Below, one piece after another: positions 35,522 through 43,470 of a DNA stretch of 64,000 nucleotides. Source of the stretch: Bacteroides nordii WAL 11050 = JCM 12987 (GTDB taxonomy: Bacteria; Bacteroidota; Bacteroidia; Bacteroidales; Bacteroidaceae); contig BAJA01000012.1 of NCBI GenBank assembly GCA_000613465.1, positions 1 through 64,000 of the forward strand, read 5' to 3'. Under the pieces are notes generated by a model. The model did not search any database. It was not told the origin of the DNA and saw only the letters and a program-made list of their open reading frames with translations. The translations under genes and the position numbers were made by a program. How positions within the stretch are numbered: the first letter of the stretch is position 1; each line of letters starts with the position of its first letter.

Positions 35522-38500
35522 TTATAATGTCGGTTCCAAAGTAATAGCAAACTCATCACTTAATACAGTACCATAAGTATAAGTCACTTTAATTTGAACA
35601 GTAACCGTTACTTTTTTAGCCAAGTTGTTTTCTTTCAAATGGAATTTACCGTCGTTAGCAATCTCAAAACTTGAGAGTGCCATAGCGTCACCATTTTCAA
35701 GTACAGCTTTCTTGATGACGTAACGGACACCATCTGTCAAAACATACTCATTTCCACTATTAGTTCCGCCAGTCAAACCATAAGCAGTACCCCAAGCAGG
35801 AGAAGTAACAATCTTACCATCTTTTATGACAGGGGTATTAAATCTATCTACCAAATTAACGCCTTTGAAAATAGGCAGTCCTGCATGTGATTCAATACCG
35901 GCTTTTCCATATTCCAAAGATGTAGTAGGAATAGCAATCTTATCTGTAATCGGATAAGTCATTGTAACATCAAATGTTTCAGTCTGAGCTACATGTGTTC
36001 CAATTATAGCTGTAAACTTAACTCTGAATTTACTCAAATCCACATTTCTTGTAAATTTAAGAACACTATTACCGTTGCTACCACTAACTATTGATATACC
36101 AGCAGGAAGTACTGATACACCGTTAGGAACTAATTCATAAGTATATGAAACACCAGAAGCGTAAACTGGTGAATAAACGTAACCGGTCTTGAGATCATGT
36201 TCAATATAATAAGGAGCACCACTTACATCAGGTGTATAGTTCACAAAATAATCTCCATCAGTTGTCCAGCGCTCTTGATTATGGCTCCACAATTGCTTAG
36301 CAGTAGGATAAGCAAGTTTCAAAGTAGCTTTCAATACAATCTTACCGTAGAGACCAGTGTTATAGATTGTACTCATTGCATAAGTCTTACGCTCTGCATT
36401 TGCAGGTAAAGCAACTATGATCTTATCACCAGCAACATCGAACGTGAATGTAGGTTCAGTAATTCCAGCGTCATCAGCACCTATCTTATGCTCAATATTT
36501 GCTGGTAATGTACCCTCAATTGCAGCCAATATTTCTGCAGCAGTAGCACCATCAATAAGATTATTAGTAAACTTAGAAGCTTTCTCTGCTTTGATTATAA
36601 ATGTTTGAGCTCCATCCGAAGAAGTATTCTTCCAAACAAACTCACCTTGAGCATTTACATCGAAATAAGTATCAGAACCACTTTGAAGAGCGGCTTTAGT
36701 AATAGCACTATAATCGATAGTAGCACCAACATCGTTCTTAACAATTTTATAAGTTACATCGAATGTCTTTTCAGGTGCCGATGATCCAGTAGTACCAAAG
36801 ATATCATTATCAGCCAATTGAACTTCCAGTTCATTATCCACTCTGTTGATATCAATTGGACTAATCAATTTCACAGCAGTATTACCTACTACTTCAAATC
36901 CCTTACCTTTAATTTCATCTTTATTAGCTTGCGACAAAGATCCGACTTTAACCCAAGTACCACTACATTTTACTGCATATATTACTAAATTTTGTGTAAA
37001 TCCACATTGAGCCAATGTCAAACTACCAACACCATAGTCTACGTTTACAGTTAATGAGTTAACTGCTTTTTCTGCAACATCAGTATACAATATGGTTTGA
37101 TTTGCAGCAAGAGAATATACCTGTGATGTAATATCTTTCACAGATACATTGAAATATTCAGTAGTAATGTCATTTATCGGTTTGGTATCTGGAGTTTCTG
37201 CTGTGCCATACTCTTTCGATGTAGAAAGTTTTAATGCAACCGGATAATAACTTGTAGAACTGGTAGCAGCCAAATTATTGCTAACCTCTGCCTTAATAAC
37301 AATTGTACCTGCATCTGTTCCGGCTTTAACCTCCGTAGCAACCAATGCATTCTCACTTGTAGCTCTTGATTGAAGTGCATCTTCTTTGTAGAATGAGAAT
37401 ATTCCAGGATTAGCAGTTCCCAATTTTACTAATTCTGCAACTTTATCAATCGGTGAAATACGGAATTTCATCTCTACTGTACCGTTTTTATTGTCTATTT
37501 TATAAACAGGAACGATAGCATTACCACTGTTATCTTTATACTGAGGAACAAATACAATACTTTGGATACGTTCCAATACAGAATTCAACTCCTGGTCTAT
37601 CTTATCAACTTTACCTGTTACATCAGAAATTGCAGCCTCAATAGCAGTTTTGATAACAGCACTGTTCTCCAGCGTATTCTGAATCTGCTTAGCAATAGCT
37701 GCATCAATAGTTCCCTCACCTTTCGCTGCAAGTGCATCTGTAATCAAATTACTTACTTTCAACTCAAGATCTTTTAAATCCTTAACCAAACCAGATTTCT
37801 CATCACCTACAGTCTCCTTCAAAGAATTGAGACTGGACTTTAACGCATCGTAATCTGTTTTATCAAATGTATCAAGTCCTTCTAATGTCTCAATACGTGT
37901 AGCAAGCTCAGCATCTGCCTGTGCATATTCACTCTGCAAACTACTTACGGCAGCTGCTATATCACTGGTAATTTGTGAAATAATAGCAGTGCTCAATGTA
38001 GAATTGGCTTCATCAATGTATTTCTTTACAGCTCCTACTTCTGTTCCAAGCCCATCAAGTCTATCCTCAATGCCGGTAATGGTTCCCTGAATACTACCAA
38101 TGGTACTCAAAGCGCCGTCAATTGCTGTCTTATTAGCTGCAATATCAGCCTTTACAGCATTAAGATCTGTAGCCGGTTGATTTTCCAATTTAGTAATACG
38201 CTCTTTCAATGCAGTAATATCTGTTTCCAGTTTACCGATCTGAACATCCATCTGTCCTTTTGCTGTTTCCAAAGCAGTAATTCTACCAACCAATTCAGCT
38301 TTCACAGCAGCCAGATTAGCAGCAGTTTCTGTTTTAAGAGCATCGGTAACAGCTGTCATTTCCGACTTCACCTTCTCGATATCAGCGGCTACGGTAGCTG
38401 CATCAGCTTTCTTTGCAAGATCTTCCTGCAATTTAGTTATGCTTTTCTGAATCGGATCAAGTGCAGCTGCTATTTTTGTATCAACCCCAGCAACACTTTT

Positions 38501-39100
38501 CTTTAACTCGTCGATAGCTGTTGACAATGCAGCAACTGTAGTTTGGTCAGCCTTACCTGCCAACACAGTATTCAGACTCTCAACCGTATTTTCCAGTTTA
38601 CTGATTCTGGTAGCAAAATCCGAATCTTGGCTCTGCAATTTCTCTATCGTCTTTTTCAACTCGTCAATCACCGACTTGTCAACCTTGTTTGCCTTCAAAT
38701 CATTAACGGCAGTTTCCAAAGAAGCCAAAGCAGCTACTTTATTAGCCAAATCAGTACATTTCTCATTCAGCTCTTTAATAGCTGCCTGATAAGTAGCCTG
38801 ATCCACCTTTCCGTTCACCAGACTGGTGAGAGTCTTATCTGCTTCTTTCAATGCTTCAATGTTGGTCTTAATCTCAGCAATAGCAGCTTCCATCTTAGCA
38901 TTTGCGACACTCAGATTGCCATTGGCATCCTTCAGTGATTGCAATTGAGATGCTAAATCTGAAATAGAAATAGACTTCAGCGCATCAACCTGTTCTTGCA
39001 GCTTATTGATGTCATCGTCGTAATCCTTGCATCCAACGAAATTCGTAGATGTAAAAATCAGCGTTCCTAAGAGCGCCACAGTTACAAACTTTTTTCTCAT
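35522..39100 (-). CDS. very long coiled-coil surface lipoprotein
   Basis: This 1192-residue protein has a lipoprotein signal (GTLIFTSTNFVGCKDYDDDI). The Cys is followed by the acidic Lys-Asp-Tyr-Asp-Asp-Asp expected of a surface export signal. Residues from about 28 to 520 are a heptad-rich coiled coil with irregular repeats built on KADQTTVAALS and KLE-type units. The second half is beta-rich and Ig-like (VDYGVGSLTLAQCGFTQNL; LKFTRNVDLSKFRVKFTAII). It probably forms a rod that displays the C-terminal domains on the cell surface. The function is unknown; adhesion or structural roles are possible. A divergent HTH gene starts 233 bases away. Confidence 0.85.
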   Translation of the reverse strand: MRKKFVTVALLGTLIFTSTNFVGCKDYDDDINKLQEQVDALKSISISDLASQLQSLKDANGNLSVANAKMEAAIAEIKTNIEALKEADKTLTSLVNGKVDQATYQAAIKELNEKCTDLANKVAALASLETAVNDLKANKVDKSVIDELKKTIEKLQSQDSDFATRISKLENTVESLNTVLAGKADQTTVAALSTAIDELKKSVAGVDTKIAAALDPIQKSITKLQEDLAKKADAATVAADIEKVKSEMTAVTDALKTETAANLAAVKAELVGRITALETAKGQMDVQIGKLETDITALKERITKLENQPATDLNAVKADIAANKTAIDGALSTIGSIQGTITGIEDRLDGLGTEVGAVKKYIDEANSTLSTAIISQITSDIAAAVSSLQSEYAQADAELATRIETLEGLDTFDKTDYDALKSSLNSLKETVGDEKSGLVKDLKDLELKVSNLITDALAAKGEGTIDAAIAKQIQNTLENSAVIKTAIEAAISDVTGKVDKIDQELNSVLERIQSIVFVPQYKDNSGNAIVPVYKIDNKNGTVEMKFRISPIDKVAELVKLGTANPGIFSFYKEDALQSRATSENALVATEVKAGTDAGTIVIKAEVSNNLAATSSTSYYPVALKLSTSKEYGTAETPDTKPINDITTEYFNVSVKDITSQVYSLAANQTILYTDVAEKAVNSLTVNVDYGVGSLTLAQCGFTQNLVIYAVKCSGTWVKVGSLSQANKDEIKGKGFEVVGNTAVKLISPIDINRVDNELEVQLADNDIFGTTGSSAPEKTFDVTYKIVKNDVGATIDYSAITKAALQSGSDTYFDVNAQGEFVWKNTSSDGAQTFIIKAEKASKFTNNLIDGATAAEILAAIEGTLPANIEHKIGADDAGITEPTFTFDVAGDKIIVALPANAERKTYAMSTIYNTGLYGKIVLKATLKLAYPTAKQLWSHNQERWTTDGDYFVNYTPDVSGAPYYIEHDLKTGYVYSPVYASGVSYTYELVPNGVSVLPAGISIVSGSNGNSVLKFTRNVDLSKFRVKFTAIIGTHVAQTETFDVTMTYPITDKIAIPTTSLEYGKAGIESHAGLPIFKGVNLVDRFNTPVIKDGKIVTSPAWGTAYGLTGGTNSGNEYVLTDGVRYVIKKAVLENGDAMALSSFEIANDGKFHLKENNLAKKVTVTVQIKVTYTYGTVLSDEFAITLEPTL

Positions 39101-39333
39101 AAGTTAAAAAATTACATTAATAATATATTATTAAACACTAAGTTTCGTATATGTCGCTATTGTGTAAATTCTTCCCAAACTGCTACTCATCAATCATTTA
39201 AAAGTTGGACGACATGTATTATCAATGCCGTTTTTTTAGTAATTTAGCCGTAGCATAGCCCTATTACGGCGCAAATATCAAACATTTATTTGATATAACA
39301 AAACAATTAATTGATTATTTTTTTTAATATAGT
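39101..39333. promoter_or_regulatory. divergent promoter region
   Basis: This is a 233-base AT-rich space between the coiled-coil lipoprotein gene (minus) and the HTH gene (plus). It contains a small dyad ATCAAACATTTATTTGAT at about 39277-39294. It must hold both promoters. The dyad is a candidate operator for the HTH protein. Confidence 0.4.
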
Positions 39334-39759
39334 ATGGATATAATTGATAGATTACAAGAAATAATAAACTACTCAGATCTGAATGTTTCTTCTTTTGCAA
39401 AAAAGATAGGCGTTGTAGATCAGACAATTAGAGGAATAGTTGTACAAAGGAGAAATAAGCCTGGATTTGATATTTTGGCCAAGATACTTCAAACATTTAC
39501 TTGGGTCGATGCAGAATGGTTAATAACCGGAAAAGGAGAGATGATCAAGCAAAAAACAACTACGAAAACAGAGAACAGTCCATCATTAGCGGAATTAATT
39601 CAATATCTACGGGAAAAGGATTTAAAAATCGAACGATTGATAGAAGAAAAGACGGAGTTGAAAGTAAAATTTGAAATGGCAAAAAAAATAAATATACAGA
39701 AAGAAGAACAGAGTCACGCTCCGTGCATTCCACAAAATAAGATGAGTCAGGATATGTAA
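39334..39759 (+). CDS. small HTH (phage-repressor-like) regulator
   Basis: This 141-residue protein has an N-terminal Xre-like helix-turn-helix (about residues 5-70: SSFAKKIGVVDQTIRGIVVQ; AEWLITGKGEM) and a C-terminal coiled coil (about 80-125: LIQYLREKDLKIERLIEEKT). The LLTGKGEM-like segment is the hallmark of the repressor-like regulators scattered through Bacteroides genomes. No other phage genes are present. Its position opposite the lipoprotein gene suggests local control. It ends in a shared terminator. Confidence 0.8.
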   Translation: MDIIDRLQEIINYSDLNVSSFAKKIGVVDQTIRGIVVQRRNKPGFDILAKILQTFTWVDAEWLITGKGEMIKQKTTTKTENSPSLAELIQYLREKDLKIERLIEEKTELKVKFEMAKKINIQKEEQSHAPCIPQNKMSQDM

Positions 39760-39796
39760 TTATTACCTGATTCTATCAGAAGGATTGTAGCGTAAA

Positions 39797-39838
39797 CAGA
39801 AAAGCCTGCATTTTTCGAAAAAATGCAGGCTTTTCTGT
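39797..39838. terminator. bidirectional terminator
   Basis: The perfect arms ACAGAAAAGCCTGCATTTTT and AAAAATGCAGGCTTTTCTGT surround a CGA loop between convergent genes. Confidence 0.92.
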
Positions 39839-39841
39839 TAT

Positions 39842-42385
39842 TCAATTTGCTCCACCTTGGCCGCCATCACCACCTTTTACGTCATCATTCTCAATGGTAC
39901 GCGCAGCTTTTTTCACACTGGCTTTCAGCTCACCAATCCGATAGCTTACACTCACACCGAAGCGCTGGCGGGAATATCGGTAATTACTCTCCTGCCGGAA
40001 ATTATCACCATTCACTGTATTCTCATTCTTCATATATTTCTTTAAGAAATTGCTGGCAAAAACACTCACTGTCAAACGTTTCTCGTTAAGAAAAGAACGA
40101 TTCACACCAATGTTATAATCATAATAACCACTGCCTTTACCTTGCAATGAGACATAAGGAGTACCTCCCATCACATTCAGACTCAGACGGATATCCAAAG
40201 GAAGTGTTTGCTGTATACCACCATATGTAAATAAATTCCAGCCACTGTTTTCCAATCCCTGAGAAGGACTCTTCATCCGGGAGTAATCGCCCCAAAGATT
40301 TACATAAACACGGGTTTTAGGTGAGGCATTCCAATTGACATAACCACTCAAGCCAAGACTACTATTCTGCCCCGAATTCTGATAAGTAGAATAAAGTACC
40401 TCTTTACCGGTAACTTCGTGTCCTGCAGATTCTTTCAGTCCCGGAATATCATTTTCGTTTCTCAATGTCGTAATCTGCTCTATACCATTATTATTGAATG
40501 AATAGTTAAGAGACATATTAATATTAAACTTTTGTGTAAAATTACTGTAGCTAAGATTGAAAGAGTGACTCTTTTCGCTCTCTAACGAAGGATTTCCCTG
40601 ACTGATATAAGAGGGATTTGAATCATTCAGATATGGATTCAAGAAGCGGATATTAGGACGCCAGATACGCATATTGTACCCAACACGGATATTCGACATT
40701 TCTGTAATCTTAAAACCAAAACTTGCCGACGGCACCAGGTCGTTGAAATTAACATCAAAGTCTTCTTCCGGCTTTTCGGTGTATTTCACATCCTGCATAG
40801 TCCGTTCATAGCGCAAACCAGCCTTACCCGAGAACTTCTTCACTTTAATACCATAACCAACATATGCAGCCAGAATATCGTTCATGTGTTTATAATGGCT
40901 ACTACGTCCCATATCATACACACCGTTTCCGTCATAACGGTTATTATCACTCTTATTATTACGAATGATATATTTCACACCTGTTTCAAGTGTATGTATT
41001 TTGGCTATAGGCGTCGTATAATCTGCCTGGAAAGTATGCTCCGAACTGCTCTGCTTCCCGTCGGAACGCTGACCGGCAAGCATCGTATTTGCATATTCCT
41101 GCCAGTCGGGTTCTACATGATTAATTGTATAACCGAATTTTGAGTTAGAAGTATTGGGCCGTGTACTTACCTTATATGAAAAAGTAAACATGCGCTCTTT
41201 CACTTTACTCGATATACGCTGATAATCTACATTACCACGGATAGAATACCACGAACCATCACTTTCATTATCACTCCTATACGAATAATAAGGAGGGTCT
41301 GAAAGTAACGGATTGGCATTTCTCATCACTTTTTCTTCAAAACCTGTACCGTCATTATTACCGCCATACATGCCAAAGCCCATTGTAATAAGTCTCAATG
41401 TATCAATTTCATAACTGGCTTCAACATTGCCGTTCTGAAACCGATTTTTATTTTTGCTGGAACCATTTGCCTCTATCACAGCTTCACCTCCCTCTGCCTG
41501 GCTCTGATATTGCACAGAGTTCGAAAAGTTACGCGGCTGATTGTTTGCGTTATAATTATAACGCCCGGAAACTGTTAACTTCTCTTTCTTAACCGTAGCA
41601 TACAAACCACCGCCACCACCTGTATTGGCTACATTAGCTGTAAAAGTAGCCGTATAGCCCTTAAATCCACTCCCTCCTATCGTCACGATATTAAGAATAC
41701 CACCTACTCCTTCAGCATCATATTTAGCACCGGGATTTGTTATTACTTCAATATGTTTAATTGTATTGGCCGGCATACTTTTAAGAACATCCACGGGGTT
41801 GTCACTCATCATGTTATCCGGTTTCCCATTCACATGAATCTTAAAGCTGCTACTACCATTCACTTTAATGTTATCCTCGCCATCCACCGTCACCAAAGGT
41901 ACTTTACGAAGCATTTCCAGTACTGTATTGGTTTTAGAGTCCGGATCATCCTGCACATTATACTCTATTTTATCTATATCAGCTTTTACCAACGGTTTCT
42001 GTGCAACGATCTCAACGCCCCCCAGTTCATTGGTGGCTTCCGAAGTGTACAAAGTGCCTAAATCAATAATCTTCTCATTCACTTTCACCTCAAAATCTTT
42101 AATCACAGTACTTTTTCCTATAGAGGTAATTGTAATCGTATGGATACCCGGCGCAGCATTAATCTTTTCCTGAAACTTTCCCTGCATATCGGTAACTGCC
42201 ATCTTCACTGCATTATCCGGCTGCAATTTTTTCACAATCCTAATGGTAGCATAAGGTTCACCTTCCAGAGTTAAAGAGTCAAGAAGTACACCTTTTAGTG
42301 TATAAGAAGGAGATGTCGTGTTTTGTGCATAGACTGCATTTGATACAATAAAGAGCATCAATAATGGTAGTAACTTGCTTTTCAT
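39842..42385 (-). CDS. TonB-dependent receptor-like outer-membrane protein
   Basis: This 847-residue protein has a signal peptide (KLLPLLMLFIVSNAVYAQ), then a carboxypeptidase-regulatory-like domain (about 28-105, YTLKGVLLDSLTLEGEPYAT). The plug (about 130-225) contains KHIEVITNPGAKYDAEGVGG and ILNIVTIGG, the classic TonB-receptor plug end. The barrel follows, then an unusual C-terminal extension rich in Lys and Gly (RTIENDDVKGGDGGQGGAN) after the last strand. It belongs to the Bacteroidetes outer-membrane beta-barrel group without a SusD partner. The ligand is unknown. The extra tail is odd for a barrel, since the final strand usually ends the chain. Confidence 0.82.
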   Translation of the reverse strand: MKSKLLPLLMLFIVSNAVYAQNTTSPSYTLKGVLLDSLTLEGEPYATIRIVKKLQPDNAVKMAVTDMQGKFQEKINAAPGIHTITITSIGKSTVIKDFEVKVNEKIIDLGTLYTSEATNELGGVEIVAQKPLVKADIDKIEYNVQDDPDSKTNTVLEMLRKVPLVTVDGEDNIKVNGSSSFKIHVNGKPDNMMSDNPVDVLKSMPANTIKHIEVITNPGAKYDAEGVGGILNIVTIGGSGFKGYTATFTANVANTGGGGGLYATVKKEKLTVSGRYNYNANNQPRNFSNSVQYQSQAEGGEAVIEANGSSKNKNRFQNGNVEASYEIDTLRLITMGFGMYGGNNDGTGFEEKVMRNANPLLSDPPYYSYRSDNESDGSWYSIRGNVDYQRISSKVKERMFTFSYKVSTRPNTSNSKFGYTINHVEPDWQEYANTMLAGQRSDGKQSSSEHTFQADYTTPIAKIHTLETGVKYIIRNNKSDNNRYDGNGVYDMGRSSHYKHMNDILAAYVGYGIKVKKFSGKAGLRYERTMQDVKYTEKPEEDFDVNFNDLVPSASFGFKITEMSNIRVGYNMRIWRPNIRFLNPYLNDSNPSYISQGNPSLESEKSHSFNLSYSNFTQKFNINMSLNYSFNNNGIEQITTLRNENDIPGLKESAGHEVTGKEVLYSTYQNSGQNSSLGLSGYVNWNASPKTRVYVNLWGDYSRMKSPSQGLENSGWNLFTYGGIQQTLPLDIRLSLNVMGGTPYVSLQGKGSGYYDYNIGVNRSFLNEKRLTVSVFASNFLKKYMKNENTVNGDNFRQESNYRYSRQRFGVSVSYRIGELKASVKKAARTIENDDVKGGDGGQGGAN

Positions 42386-42452
42386 GTTATTGTCGGTTCT
42401 AATTTATAGTTTACTAAGACAGATGTCATAGTCTTTATTTACAGTGTTGCGA

Positions 42453-42460
42453 CAAAAATA
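42453..42460 (-). promoter_or_regulatory. -7 element of the receptor gene at 39842-42385
   Basis: TATTTTTG on the minus strand matches TAnnTTTG and lies 68 bases upstream of the start codon. Confidence 0.5.
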
Positions 42461-42635
42461 GGTAGTTTATTCCCTCTTACGAAACATTCGGAGTTAAGAA
42501 AGTAAAAAGAGAGCCGAAAAGATATCAAAGAATACATCTTTAGAAAATAACTGATATACAAGAAACCGGAACTTATAAAGTAAATCAGAAGATTCGATTA
42601 AAAAACTTGCCATAAAACACTGATAATCAACAACT

Positions 42636-42724
42636 ACAAGAATGTACACTTTTATCATGTAAGAATGTACACTTTTGCATATCAAGATTGTACACTCTTG
42701 ACATACAAAAGTGTACAATCTTAT
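42636..42724. repeat. 23-bp-spaced array of TGTACA-centred units
   Basis: AAGAATGTACACTTTT at 42638 and 42661, and AAGATTGTACACTCTT at 42684, recur at exactly 23 bases. An inverted unit (AAAAGTGTACAATCTT) follows at 42707. They lie in the 1085-base gap 42386-43470, which contains no gene I can support. Confidence 0.85.
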
Positions 42725-42847
42725 ATAGTTAAATTGAACTTTAAAAAATTCGCTTCACCTCAGTAGTACTCTTTAATTACACAAAAAGAAAATTCTCTCC
42801 CAACCCGAAGCTGCCAATGTAAAACATTACAAACATCCGATCTATTT

Positions 42848-42937
42848 GCCATAGAGAATCGCCCCGATCTCCGTAGAGTTTCGAGCTGTTTCTCGTAGAG
42901 TTTCGACTCGTTTCTCGTAGAGAAAAACATGTTTTTT
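42848..42937. repeat. 22-bp-spaced array of CGTAGAG units
   Basis: CATAGAG at 42850 and CGTAGAG at 42872, 42894 and 42916 are spaced exactly 22 bases, with the linker TTTCGA-N-TGTTTCT-like conserved in the middle copies. It lies in the same gap as the TGTACA array. Confidence 0.8.
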
Positions 42938-43373
42938 CACTCCATTGATTATCAATTGTTTAAGAGAAAGAATCTTTGTTGCATTTTTTCATTAGCAAAT
43001 AATATACATTCTCACACATTAATTCTTTTTCAAATTCTCAAATAATAACAATCATTAATCAGTTTCCGTATTAGTATTACTTATATATTATCAATCTGGG
43101 ATGAAAACTCCAACTGAGCATTGTAAGTTTTTTATCAAATATATACAGACTCCTGAGAACAATAAATAAAATCAATATAGGTCAAGTAAAATTAAAGCAA
43201 TAAGTGTTTTTAAAGTTTTTCTAAACAATTAAAACTGTAATTTGTTATTTAATTTAAAAATGAAAGTAATTAAAGGAGGTAAACAGCTATCAATTTGACA
43301 TATTCATGTAAGCTTTTCCGCGGTTAATGGCAAAAATTTAACCAAAATGTAATATAAAATAAGATAGCTAAGC

Positions 43374-43404
43374 TTTGTTTATTCAGCTCAATAATATATC
43401 TTTG
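43374..43404 (+). promoter_or_regulatory. promoter of the BACON/DUF5689 nuclease locus
   Basis: The -33 TTTG (43374-43377) and -7 TATCTTTG (43397-43404) are separated by 19 bases, giving a leader of about 60 bases before the start at 43471. Confidence 0.7.
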
Positions 43405-43470
43405 TTTGCTTTACGGCGAAAATTCAAATTAAAAACGCCTACAATATTAACTTTTATTTATTAAACATCA

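Noticed and set aside
39334-39759. Prophage remnant
   Set aside because: The protein is repressor-like, but no integrase, structural genes or attachment repeats were seen nearby.
42821-42836. A further TGTAA/ATTACA dyad near 42821-42836
   Set aside because: The spacing differs from the two operator sites and it is not placed near a fitting promoter, so it is likely chance in AT-rich DNA.
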